Assembly (NCBI GenBank): GCA_964401855.1
Contig: CAYOAF010000026.1
Coordinates: 1-9,745 of the forward strand
Origin: CAJWBT01 sp964401855
GTDB taxonomy: Bacteria; Chloroflexota; Dehalococcoidia; Lucifugimonadales; UBA3495
Length of the DNA: 9,745 nt
Direction of reading: 5' to 3'
The translations under genes and the position numbers were made by a program. Below, in pieces: positions 1 to 5,812 of the stretch (the stretch's first letter is position 1; each line of letters starts with the position of its first letter). Under the pieces are notes generated by a model. It was not told the origin of the DNA and did not search any database. It saw nothing but the letters and a program-made list of their open reading frames with translations.

Positions 1-201
1 TTGAAGGAAGTCAAACGGTGCACCCAGGAAGACATCGTGATCAACACCTTCATGCTGGAGAACTCCTACCTGCTGGTCAACTTCGTCGACCGCATGACCC
101 GGATCAACCGGGGCCGGGTCTTCTACAGCAGCGCCGACAACCTGGGGGAGTACGTCCTGGTGGACTACGTGAACCAGCGTAAGAAGCGGGTCGCGGCCTG
201 A
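1..201 (+). CDS. Unidentified protein, C-terminal part (66 codons, probably 5'-truncated)
   Basis: An open frame runs from the first base to a TGA at 199-201. It opens on TTG, but that is probably an internal Leu codon of a gene cut by the window edge, since no ribosome binding site can be seen. Codon use is strongly coding-like, with G or C in nearly every third position. The peptide contains a long probable helix (MLENSYLLVNFVDRMTRI) and a basic end (NQRKKRVAA). I do not recognise the family. The helix vaguely recalls the C-terminus of small all-helical AhpD-like proteins, but this is too weak to name it. It ends 30 nt before a candidate promoter for the pyr operon, so it is probably a separate transcription unit upstream. 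Confidence 0.55.
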   Translation: MKEVKRCTQEDIVINTFMLENSYLLVNFVDRMTRINRGRVFYSSADNLGEYVLVDYVNQRKKRVAA

Positions 202-228
202 CCCTCCCTTCCCCGGCCTAAGAAACTC

Positions 229-237
229 TGGTAAAAT
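229..237 (+). promoter_or_regulatory. Candidate extended -10 promoter of the pyrRB operon
   Basis: TG at 229-230, one base, then TAAAAT at 232-237 matches an extended -10 element (TGnTATAAT with one mismatch). The position where a -35 would sit is C-rich and a poor match, which is tolerated by extended -10 promoters. Transcription would start near 244 and produce the attenuator leader that follows. This is pattern recognition only. Confidence 0.4.
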
Positions 238-305
238 ACCGTGGGATCAGGATACGATATGGGGGCCGCACGGCCGTCCGGGAACGGGTGGCCTGGCTTT
301 TAAGG

Positions 306-327
306 CAGTCCAGTGAGGCTGGCAAAG
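306..327 (+). promoter_or_regulatory. PyrR-binding loop (anti-antiterminator) of the pyr leader
   Basis: The segment AGTCCAGTGAGGCT at 307-320 matches the conserved PyrR-binding RNA motif of pyr leaders (consensus of the form AGUCCNGnGAGGCU). It is flanked by the short closing stem CAG (306-308) / CTG (319-321). A lower stem CTTT (297-300) / AAAG (324-327) is also possible. In the Bacillus-type mechanism, PyrR with bound UMP or UTP stabilises this hairpin. That prevents the antiterminator from forming and lets transcription stop. The next gene encodes PyrR itself, so the regulator and its RNA target are adjacent. Confidence 0.85.
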
Positions 328-392
328 TTTAACGCCCAACCTGCGCCGGGTTTACCCTCGCGGAGGGTTCTGGCCCGTAACTCCTTGCCAGC
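318..392 (+). promoter_or_regulatory. Antiterminator of the pyr attenuator
   Basis: GCTGGCAA at 318-325 is exactly complementary to TTGCCAGC at 385-392. AGTT at 326-329 can extend the helix with AACT at 379-382, leaving a two-base bulge at 383-384. The 5' strand overlaps the end of the PyrR-binding loop, and the 3' strand is the left arm of the terminator. The three structures are therefore mutually exclusive, as expected for PyrR attenuation. The pairing was read directly from the sequence; no folding energy was calculated. Confidence 0.75.
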
Positions 393-411
393 ACGTGGCA
401 GGGAGTTTTTT
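379..411 (+). terminator. Intrinsic terminator (pyr attenuator)
   Basis: AACTCCTTGCCA (379-390) pairs with TGGCAGGGAGTT (396-407) around the loop GCACG, giving a 12-bp stem with one T-G wobble. The run TTTTTT at 406-411 overlaps and follows the stem. It lies between the PyrR-binding motif and pyrR, the place of the attenuator in a PyrR-controlled leader. High pyrimidine levels should favour this structure and end transcription before pyrR. Confidence 0.85.
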
Positions 412-501
412 GCGGGTGGGCGATAGCGCAGCACCCTTCATACTCTCTGCTTGGCGAAGGTGACGGGCCGGCGAGCGGCCTTGCGACCGGCCGGGGGATT
501 G

Positions 502-1053
502 ATGTCTGAACGGCAGATAATGAACCAAGAGGATATTAGCCGCGCCCTGGCCCGGGTAGCCCACCAGATACTTGAGCGAAACCGGGGCATCGAAGATTTG
601 GTCCTGGTGGGCATCTACACCCGGGGGGTCCATTTGGCCCATCGGCTGGCGGGAAAGCTGGCCGAGTTCGAGGGGAGCCAGGTGCCGGTGGCGGCGTTGG
701 ACATAAACCTGTACCGCGACGACATTCAGGACCGGCCGCCTCCGTTGGTCCGTCCCACCAACATGCCGGTGAGCATCCACCACAAGAATGTGCTCCTGGT
801 CGATGACGTTCTCTACACCGGACGCACCATCCGGGCCGCGATGGACGCGTTGAACGACTTCGGCCGGCCCAGTGAGGTCCAATTGGCTATCCTAGTGGAC
901 CGGGGCCACCGTGAGTTGCCCATTCGGGCCGATTACGTGGGCAAAAACATCCCCACCGCCCCAGACGAGCGGGTCAAGGTCCGCCTGGTGGAGGCCGATG
1001 GGGTTGACGAGGTGGCAATCGTTCACGCCGACCCTTGGACGGGCCCCAGGTGA
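502..1053 (+). CDS. pyrR: PyrR, bifunctional pyr operon regulator / uracil phosphoribosyltransferase
   Basis: This 183-residue protein matches PyrR in length and along its whole sequence. The N-terminal region reads ISRALARVAHQILERN, followed by GIYTRGVHLAHRLA (about residues 38-50) and DINLYRDD (67-74). The PRPP-binding loop is VLLVDDVLYTGRT (97-109). The highly conserved block DRGHRELPIRADYVGKN spans 133-149. PyrR binds the pyr leader RNA in response to uridine nucleotides and also has uracil phosphoribosyltransferase activity (uracil plus PRPP to UMP). The ATG at 502 is preferred: it gives the usual family length and is preceded by GGGGGA. A TTG at 451 would add 17 residues that do not look like the family. 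The PyrR-type attenuator lies just upstream, and pyrB follows after 66 nt, so the two form one autoregulated cytoplasmic operon. Confidence 0.96.
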   Translation: MSERQIMNQEDISRALARVAHQILERNRGIEDLVLVGIYTRGVHLAHRLAGKLAEFEGSQVPVAALDINLYRDDIQDRPPPLVRPTNMPVSIHHKNVLLVDDVLYTGRTIRAAMDALNDFGRPSEVQLAILVDRGHRELPIRADYVGKNIPTAPDERVKVRLVEADGVDEVAIVHADPWTGPR

Positions 1054-1119
1054 TGCCGGAGTCCTTCTCAGGGAGGGCCCGGACAAGCTCGTCGAGATAT
1101 CGCAGGGAGGATCAAGGAT

Positions 1120-2139
1120 ATGAGTCTCTCGCACCCGGTCGAGACCGCAGCTCTGGCCGCGACGGCGAACGCGGTGGAGTTGCCGCCCCGGAAGCACGTA
1201 CTGGACCTGGACGATTTCTCCCCAGAGGAAATCGCGGCGGTGTTGGCGTCCACCCGGGGCATGGCGGAAATCCTGCGCCGCGACATCAAGAAAGTGCCGG
1301 CCCTTCGAGGCCGGCTCATCGTGACCCTCTTCTACGAGTCCAGCACCCGCACCCGCATCTCCTTCGAAGAAGCCGCCAAAGTCCTCAGCGCCGACGTCAT
1401 CAACATGTCGGCCTCCGGCAGCAGCGTGGACAAGGGAGAGTCGCTGCTCAATACCGGGTTGACCCTTCAGGCCATGGGAGTTGACATAATCGTGGCGCGG
1501 CACCCCCATTCCGGCGCGCCGCACCTGTTGGCCCGGCACTTGGAGCGCGTCGGGGTCATCAACGCCGGAGACGGGGTCCACGCCCATCCGACCCAGGCGC
1601 TGCTGGACCTGTATACCGTGCAGGAAAGCCTGGGAAGGCTCGAGGGGCTGAAGGTTGTCCTCGTGGGAGACGTCCTGCACAGCAGGGTGGCCCGGTCCAA
1701 CATCTGGGGTTTCGCCAAGATGGGCGCCCAGGTGGTCCTCTGCGGCCCGGCTACCCTGCTCCCCCTGGACCTGTTGCGCCACGAGGAGCAGGGGGGGGCT
1801 CGCCATGAAGTGATGGCGTCCGTGGAAGTGGATACCGATCTCGACCGGGCGATCCGGGATGCCGACGTGGTCATGGCCCTCCGGCTGCAGGCGGAGCGGC
1901 AAGAGGGCGGCTTCTTGCCTAGCTTGCGGGAGTACGTCCGGCGTTGGCAGGTGACTGAGGAGAGGCTGGCCTGGGCCAAGCCCGAAGCCCTGGTGATGCA
2001 CCCCGGCCCCATGAACGAGGGGATCGAGATCGGCTCCAGCATCGCCCACGGCGGCCGCTCCGTCATCGAAAAGCAGGTGGCCAACGGGGTGGCGGTCCGC
2101 ATGGCCCTGCTGCACCAACTCTCCGCCGGCCGAAAGTGA
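1120..2139 (+). CDS. pyrB: Aspartate carbamoyltransferase catalytic subunit PyrB
   Basis: PyrB joins carbamoyl phosphate and L-aspartate to give N-carbamoyl-L-aspartate, the committed step of pyrimidine synthesis. The 339-residue protein shows the full set of family motifs. These are the carbamoyl-phosphate loop STRTR (75-79), DKGES with the active-site Lys (104-108), RHPHSGAP (127-134), and HAHPTQALLDLYT (154-166). After these come LVGDVLHSRVARSN (181-194) with the conserved Arg, RLQAER (255-260), and HPGPMNEGIEI (294-304). The first 20-25 residues are a low-complexity extension before the conserved core. GGAGG at 1106-1110 lies 9 nt before the ATG. No regulatory pyrI gene is visible, as is usual for bacteria with this PyrB type and PyrR control. 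No pyrC, carA or carB follows, so the other enzymes of the pathway must be encoded elsewhere. Confidence 0.97.
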   Translation: MSLSHPVETAALAATANAVELPPRKHVLDLDDFSPEEIAAVLASTRGMAEILRRDIKKVPALRGRLIVTLFYESSTRTRISFEEAAKVLSADVINMSASGSSVDKGESLLNTGLTLQAMGVDIIVARHPHSGAPHLLARHLERVGVINAGDGVHAHPTQALLDLYTVQESLGRLEGLKVVLVGDVLHSRVARSNIWGFAKMGAQVVLCGPATLLPLDLLRHEEQGGARHEVMASVEVDTDLDRAIRDADVVMALRLQAERQEGGFLPSLREYVRRWQVTEERLAWAKPEALVMHPGPMNEGIEIGSSIAHGGRSVIEKQVANGVAVRMALLHQLSAGRK

Positions 2140-2190
2140 ACGCGGGCTGAAAAAACCCTTCCTCGCCCCGTTTGGGCTTTGCCATAAAAC

Positions 2191-2302
2191 CGTCATTCCG
2201 AGGGGTCCTTCCGCGGAATGGCGATGAGGAATCCGGGGCGGGGTTCTTTCATGGGAGCCTGGGCTCATCGCCTCAGGTCCCTCGCTTCACTCGGGGTGAG
2301 GT
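2191..2302. repeat. Palindromic intergenic repeat element after pyrB
   Basis: The left end reads GTCATTCCGAG (2192-2202). It contains a local hairpin, CATTCCG (2194-2200) with CGGAATG (2214-2220), followed by GATGAGGAATC. The right end (2271-2302) reads CAGGTCCCTCGCTTCACTCGGGGTGAGG, which is roughly the inverse of the left end, with TCAnnCCGAG shared by both arms in opposite orientation. This layout resembles the dispersed 'GTCATTCCGAG...GAGGAATC' palindromes common in intergenic DNA of many bacteria. The arms here are degenerate, so the boundaries are approximate. The element fills most of the spacer between convergent pyrB and the minus-strand membrane protein gene. It may fold in RNA from either strand, but has no T-run. 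Bases 2303-2439 hold nothing else that I recognise. Confidence 0.5.
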
Positions 2303-2439
2303 TTCCCAGGGTACTCTTGAGGCAGAGCTTTCATAGGGGACAAGTGGGGGATTGCCGGCGCTTCTGAGCCGCGTTGAGAGCGGGGGGCAGGAGCGCGGAG
2401 GCTGGCAGGGCCGCCGAGAGAAAGCCGGTTCACAGCGGG

Positions 2440-2742
2440 CTATTGCCCGGCCCACCCGTTGCTTTGCCGCCTTTTCCCTATGGAAGCAACCTCGATCAGC
2501 GGGGGAGGCGCAGACCGTCGCGAATGGGCTACAGTACCAAAGAGCAAGTGGATAGCGGCCGCAATGAGGAGCCCGAGAACTATTCCCAAGGGGATGATGA
2601 TGAGGCTTACAGCGGCGCCATACAAGTACACGCCCAGGTCGAAGATGGTTCCCGGGGCGGTGCGGTCCAGATGCATGATGTAGAAGATGAGTGACGGGGC
2701 GGCCGCCCCAAGGATACCCATGCCTATGTAAAGCCACTTCAT
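2440..2742 (-). CDS. Small two-helix membrane protein, function unknown
   Basis: This is a 100-residue minus-strand ORF with two clear hydrophobic segments, about residues 3-23 (WLYIGMGILGAAAPSLIFYIM) and 43-69 (an uninterrupted stretch including LIIIPLGIVLGLLIAAAIHLLF). They are joined by a short polar loop with HLDRT. A basic C-terminal tail (HSRR, GKRRQ) suggests that the C-terminus is cytoplasmic. The amphipathic organisation and the near-consensus minus-strand promoter about 68 nt upstream argue that it is a real gene. The ribosome binding site is weak (GGA followed by CCAAG before the ATG). The ORF is convergent with pyrB and divergent from the DinB genes. I do not recognise a family, and no function can be inferred from the context. 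Confidence 0.65.
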   Translation of the reverse strand: MKWLYIGMGILGAAAPSLIFYIMHLDRTAPGTIFDLGVYLYGAAVSLIIIPLGIVLGLLIAAAIHLLFGTVAHSRRSAPPPLIEVASIGKRRQSNGWAGQ

Positions 2743-2809
2743 CTTGGTCCAGCGATGCCCGAGTCAGATTGCGTGCGCCCGGCTCAGAACGCCATGCTTG
2801 GCAATATCA

Positions 2810-2838
2810 ATTGTAGGTGCGCCTTGTGAAAGCGTCAA
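2810..2838 (-). promoter_or_regulatory. Sigma-70-type promoter for the small membrane protein gene
   Basis: On the minus strand, TTGACG (2838-2833) and TACAAT (2815-2810) are separated by exactly 17 bp. Each hexamer matches the sigma-70 consensus at five of six positions. Transcription would start near 2803, giving a leader of about 60 nt before the ATG at 2742. It faces away from the rightward DinB genes. Confidence 0.65.
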
Positions 2839-2891
2839 CCGGCACTTTCTAACCGTTGCCCGTCGATGCTCAGGTACCGGCCCCCGTCGCG

Positions 2892-2905
2892 GCTCCGGCC
2901 GGAGC
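2892..2905. promoter_or_regulatory. 14-bp perfect palindrome, possible operator
   Basis: GCTCCGG followed directly by CCGGAGC is a perfect palindrome. It is centred between the leftward promoter (2810-2838) and the candidate rightward -35 (2919-2924). Its position would suit a dimeric repressor controlling one or both units. In GC-rich DNA such palindromes can arise by chance, and no regulator gene is adjacent. Confidence 0.25.
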
Positions 2906-2918
2906 GGGCAGGCTAGCG

Positions 2919-2947
2919 TTGCACCAGGCCTTCTCCGGCGTTATAGT
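2919..2947 (+). promoter_or_regulatory. Weak candidate promoter upstream of the DinB genes
   Basis: TTGCAC (2919-2924) and TATAGT (2942-2947) are separated by 17 bp. The -10 matches at five of six positions, but the -35 matches at only three. A start near 2954 would leave a leader of about 210 nt before the first DinB gene. Within 2948-3150 I see no convincing gene, RNA element or repeat, only GC-rich spacer. Confidence 0.3.
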
Positions 2948-3164
2948 TGCCCGGGAGAGAGAGCAGTGCCATGAATAACGCCGGGTTCGTTACGGTGTGG
3001 CCGAGGGAGACACGGTGACGGACATCTGGGGCAGCCCGTTCCGGGGTGCGGTCCGGGGGGGACGGGTTCCCGGAAACGTAGCCTGTCAGCGGCGGCCTTG
3101 CTTCCCGTAACCTCCCCGGCACCGAGCCGGCGGCTCGACTCTGTGAAACCAAGGAGGTGCACCT

Positions 3165-3572
3165 ATGGATAGCGAGGTTAGGAGTCTGCAGGAGAATCTA
3201 CTGAGCCTGGAGGGAGGCGCGGCCGAGAGCCTGGGCTGTGTTCACGATCATTCTCTAGACGTGGCCACCGAAGATGGGCGCACTCTCAGGCAGGTGATTT
3301 ACGACCTCAGCGAGCACTACCGGGAGCATACCGAGCAGTTGCTTTGGACCAAGTGGGGCCAGAAGATTCCGCGGACTGAAAGCAGGCGGGCCTTGGCAGA
3401 GCTTCAGGGAGCCCGCGCCCAGTTCGCCGCCTATTTCTCGGACCTGCAGGATGCCCAGCTGGATGTCTCCAGTGCCTCCGCCCGGGATTCTTCACCCCGG
3501 AAAGTGATCCTTCACGTGCTGGAGGAGGAAGAACGGGCCATGAAGGTCATTGGCAAAGCCTTTGGAGAGTAG
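3165..3572 (+). CDS. DinB-fold protein, first paralogue (135 aa)
   Basis: The ATG is preceded by an excellent Shine-Dalgarno AAGGAGGTG (3151-3159). The protein looks like a helical-bundle DinB/YfiT-type protein. A first helix begins at MDSEVRSLQENLLSLE. A second helix carries the probable metal-ligand motif DLSEHYREHTEQLL (His51 and His55). The segment ESRRALAELQGARAQF (72-87) follows. The last helix, KVILHVLEEEERAMKVI (113-129), contains His117. The family's known members use three His residues on a divalent metal and act as thiol-dependent transferases, or have unknown roles. It is similar along its length to the next gene (shared MD-EVR start, RALAE-Q--RA block and C-terminal HV-E-EE helix) but lacks about 24 residues. 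It is probably cytoplasmic. Substrate and reaction cannot be told from the sequence. Confidence 0.85.
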   Translation: MDSEVRSLQENLLSLEGGAAESLGCVHDHSLDVATEDGRTLRQVIYDLSEHYREHTEQLLWTKWGQKIPRTESRRALAELQGARAQFAAYFSDLQDAQLDVSSASARDSSPRKVILHVLEEEERAMKVIGKAFGE

Positions 3573-3682
3573 ATGGGGCGGGCTCTCTGAATCGATGTCC
3601 GCCGCCAAGCAGACGGAGACCGCGGAGGCTGAAAGCACCGGGACCGAGTCCTCAGCGAACTCTGCTCAGGAGGAAGTTTCTC

Positions 3683-4162
3683 ATGGATACCGAGGTGCGG
3701 GACCTGATCAAGAAGCTGGAGAGACAGCGTCAGGAGGGCATGGAGCTTCTCCTGACCTTGACCGACGACCAACTGAGCAGGCCCTATACCGGCGAGCCGT
3801 CGACGGAAGAAGGCCCCTTCACCATACGGCGCCTTATCCACCGGATATCGACCCACCATAGCGACCATCTCCAACACCTCCTCAAGGTCCGCCGGGCCAT
3901 GGGGTTGCCCCGCAGTGAGACCACCCGCGCCCTGGCAGAGATGCAGGCAATCCGCGCCGAACTCATCACCAGCCTGGCGGACTTGAAGGACGAGGACCTT
4001 CATCGAGACGCCTCCGAGGGTGATGAGTTGGGGAACCTCAAGCAGCGCGGCGGGGAAGAGCCGGATTACACCATACGCCGCATTGTGGAGCATGTGGTGG
4101 AGATGGAGGAAATGCGCCTGGTCCACATCCGGCAAGCCCTTGCCGGCGGCGAGTCTGGCTAA
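3683..4162 (+). CDS. DinB-fold protein, second paralogue (159 aa)
   Basis: The start is supported by AGGAGGA at 3668-3674, 9 nt before the ATG. The domain reads as a DinB-type four-helix bundle. The His-rich helix TIRRLIHRISTHHSDHLQHLL spans about 47-67 (His58 and His62 align with His51 and His55 of the upstream paralogue). It is followed by ETTRALAEMQAIRAEL (79-94), an acidic linker (108-127), and the last helix TIRRIVEHVVEMEEMRLVHI with His137. The three-His arrangement suggests a metal site. It lies 110 nt after the first paralogue and seems to be a tandem duplicate in the same unit. Its 3' end is adjacent to, or slightly overlaps, the coding frame of the first MFS permease, so translational coupling is possible. 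The role is unknown; the family includes bacillithiol- or mycothiol-dependent enzymes, but no motif here tells which thiol is used. Confidence 0.88.
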   Translation: MDTEVRDLIKKLERQRQEGMELLLTLTDDQLSRPYTGEPSTEEGPFTIRRLIHRISTHHSDHLQHLLKVRRAMGLPRSETTRALAEMQAIRAELITSLADLKDEDLHRDASEGDELGNLKQRGGEEPDYTIRRIVEHVVEMEEMRLVHIRQALAGGESG

Positions 4163-4180
4163 AGGCGGACAGCAACGAAC

Positions 4181-4193
4181 GGGAGACTCGACC
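4181..4193 (+). other. Lost start site of the first MFS permease (ACC in place of ATG)
   Basis: GGGAGACTCG followed by ACCGATTCA here is the exact counterpart of GGGAGACCCG followed by ATGGATTCA upstream of the second permease. The offset is a constant 1622 nt that also holds at the stop codons. The Shine-Dalgarno-like GGGAGA is retained, but the start codon position (4191-4193) reads ACC. In-frame alternatives are TTG at 4140, GTG at 4251 and ATG at 4254. Confidence 0.75.
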
Positions 4194-4253
4194 GATTCAG
4201 CTTCCGCTTCCGTCCGAAACCTCGAACCCTCTGAACGCGGGTATCGCTGGGTG

Positions 4254-5435
4254 ATGCTTGCCGGCCTTTGGCTGGCCTACACCTCGTTTGGTCTGATCTC
4301 GGGCGGCATACCACCACTGGTCGGAACCATGAGTGAGGACCTGCACCTGAGCCGCGGGGCCATGGGAAGCATCCTGGGGGCCTGGCCGCTGGTCTACATC
4401 GCCACCTCCGCCCCCGCCGGTGCGCTGATCGACCGCTTCGGACTGCGCCGTTCCATGGCCGTGGGCATTGTCCTGATGGCCCTCTCCGGAGTACTGCGAG
4501 CCGTTGCGGTCAACCATGCCACCCTGTTCTTGGCTGTCGCCGTCTTCGGCCTGGGCGGGCCATTTATCCCCGTTGGCGCGCCGAAGCTCATCAGCGTTTG
4601 GTTCAACCGGAACGATCGCGGCCTGGCGATGGGCATCTACATGACGGCCTCGAGCACCGGGCGCATCCTGGCCCTGGCCACGGCCAACAGCATCTTTATG
4701 CCCCTCTACCGGTCCAGCTGGCGGCTCACCCTGACCACTTTTGGCGGGGTGGCATTGGTCGCTGCGGTAATCTGGTGGTTTATGGCCCGGGATACAGAAT
4801 ACTCAGGGGAGGAGACGGGGGGCTCGCGCCATTCCCTCATCGCCGGTATGAAAGTGTTCCCCCTGCTGCTCCGGATTCCAATCATGAAGATCACTTTGAT
4901 CGTGACCCTGGGCTCGTTTTTCTTCCGGCACGGCCTCAACGACTGGTTGCCTGAGATCCTTCGGGACGGTGGCATGACGGCGGCGGCGGCCGGGTTCTGG
5001 GCGGTCTTGCCCATCGTCGTTGGGATTGGGACCACGCTGGTCGTACCCCCGATGGCGAAGCCCGGCCGTCGCATTCCGATGCTATCAGGCTTCTTTCTGG
5101 CAGCGGGAGCCGCCGCGCTGGTAGTGGGCGGCTCAACAGGGGTAACGCTTACCCTGGGGCTGGTCATCATGGGAGCGGCAAGCCGGGCTGTCTCTCCCAT
5201 AATCATGCTGATCCTCATGGATGCTCCTCAGGTAGGTCCGGAACGAATGGGAGCTGCCGGCGGGCTGTACTTCATGGTTGGGGAAGTGGGAGGCGTGCTG
5301 GGACCCCTGTTTCTGGGTGTCGTCGCCGACCTATCCGATGGCTTCCTGGCCTCACTGCTCATGTTGACAGTTATGAGCGTTGCCCTGGCCGCCCTCTCCG
5401 TGCGGCTGGGATTCCTGCTGCGCAAAACAGCTTAG
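4254..5435 (+). CDS. MFS permease, CynX/NarK-like, first copy (start uncertain)
   Basis: This is an inner-membrane major facilitator protein of about 12 helices. Its signatures include the loop-2 motif GALIDRFGLRRS, the block GAPKLISVWFNRNDRGLAMGIYMTAS, and a C-terminal half with WLPEILRDGGM and APQVGPERMGAAGGLYF. These fit the CynX/NimT or NarK-type branch; the substrate is unknown. The start is taken at ATG 4254 (393 aa), right at the first helix. TTG 4140, overlapping the DinB stop by 23 nt, would give 431 aa. The start used by the second copy is absent here (ACC at 4191). No promoter is seen directly upstream, so it is probably co-transcribed with the DinB genes. The two permeases differ mainly at third codon positions in the stretch I compared, which argues that this copy has been kept under selection despite the altered start. 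Confidence 0.88.
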   Translation: MLAGLWLAYTSFGLISGGIPPLVGTMSEDLHLSRGAMGSILGAWPLVYIATSAPAGALIDRFGLRRSMAVGIVLMALSGVLRAVAVNHATLFLAVAVFGLGGPFIPVGAPKLISVWFNRNDRGLAMGIYMTASSTGRILALATANSIFMPLYRSSWRLTLTTFGGVALVAAVIWWFMARDTEYSGEETGGSRHSLIAGMKVFPLLLRIPIMKITLIVTLGSFFFRHGLNDWLPEILRDGGMTAAAAGFWAVLPIVVGIGTTLVVPPMAKPGRRIPMLSGFFLAAGAAALVVGGSTGVTLTLGLVIMGAASRAVSPIIMLILMDAPQVGPERMGAAGGLYFMVGEVGGVLGPLFLGVVADLSDGFLASLLMLTVMSVALAALSVRLGFLLRKTA

Positions 5436-5562
5436 CCTCTGGTGTGCGGTGCGCCGCTCCCGGCCCGCCGGTCATTTATCGCCGTTTTCTGGCGGCGCCT
5501 TCCTCTCTGCGACTAAGGGCAGCATGGTGGAATCCGTTCCCAGCTTGAGTCCAGGAGCAGGG

Positions 5563-5591
5563 TTGACAGCCCAGGAGGCGCTGACTATGAT
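5563..5591 (+). promoter_or_regulatory. Consensus sigma-70 promoter of the second MFS permease
   Basis: TTGACA (5563-5568) and TATGAT (5586-5591) are separated by exactly 17 bp. The -35 is perfect and the -10 has one mismatch. The same module, with nearly the same spacer (GCCC-GGAGGC), occurs again at 7353-7381 upstream of the CapA-like gene. Transcription should start near 5598, leaving a leader of about 215 nt before the ATG at 5813. I see no clear riboswitch or terminator in that leader. Bases 5436-5562 also hold no gene that I can support. Confidence 0.7.
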
Positions 5592-5812
5592 GCCGAAGGT
5601 GTGCCGACCGGGCACCGCCCGACGGTGGGACTTGCCGGACATTCAGGGTGGGCCTTACGCGGTCGCCTTCCGATTCCGGCCATTGTCCCATCGGGGCGCG
5701 ACCCGAGTTCAGCCCGGTTGCTCCAATATCCAGGCCCTTGGGACCGACCATTGTTACCGAGGCTCCCTCAATTTCAAACCCTGTAAGCGGATACACAAAA
5801 ACGGGAGACCCG

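Noticed and set aside
451..501. Upstream TTG start for pyrR
   Set aside because: It would add 17 residues outside the family pattern. The ATG at 502 gives the usual PyrR length.
2160..2180. GCCC/GGGC stem after pyrB as an intrinsic terminator
   Set aside because: The stem is only 4 bp with three T residues, too weak to call.
892..2268. Long minus-strand ORF (458 codons) antisense to pyrR and pyrB
   Set aside because: It is the shadow of GC-rich coding DNA: low-complexity, rich in His, Gly and Arg, with no domain or ribosome binding site. The plus strand encodes an unmistakable PyrB.
3512..4135. Minus-strand ORF (207 codons) opposite the second DinB gene
   Set aside because: It is antisense to a gene with clear DinB features and a strong ribosome binding site. 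The minus-strand peptide shows no motif.
5364..5369. TTGACA inside the first permease
   Set aside because: It has no -10 at proper spacing and lies in the conserved coding sequence for the last helix.
5470..5500. CGCCG/CGGCG hairpin after the first permease as a terminator
   Set aside because: It has a short stem and large loop, and no T-run follows.
5648..5812. In-frame upstream extension of the second permease
   Set aside because: The peptide is Pro/Ser-rich and unlike MFS N-termini. The ATG at 5813 has a ribosome binding site and fits the paralogue alignment.
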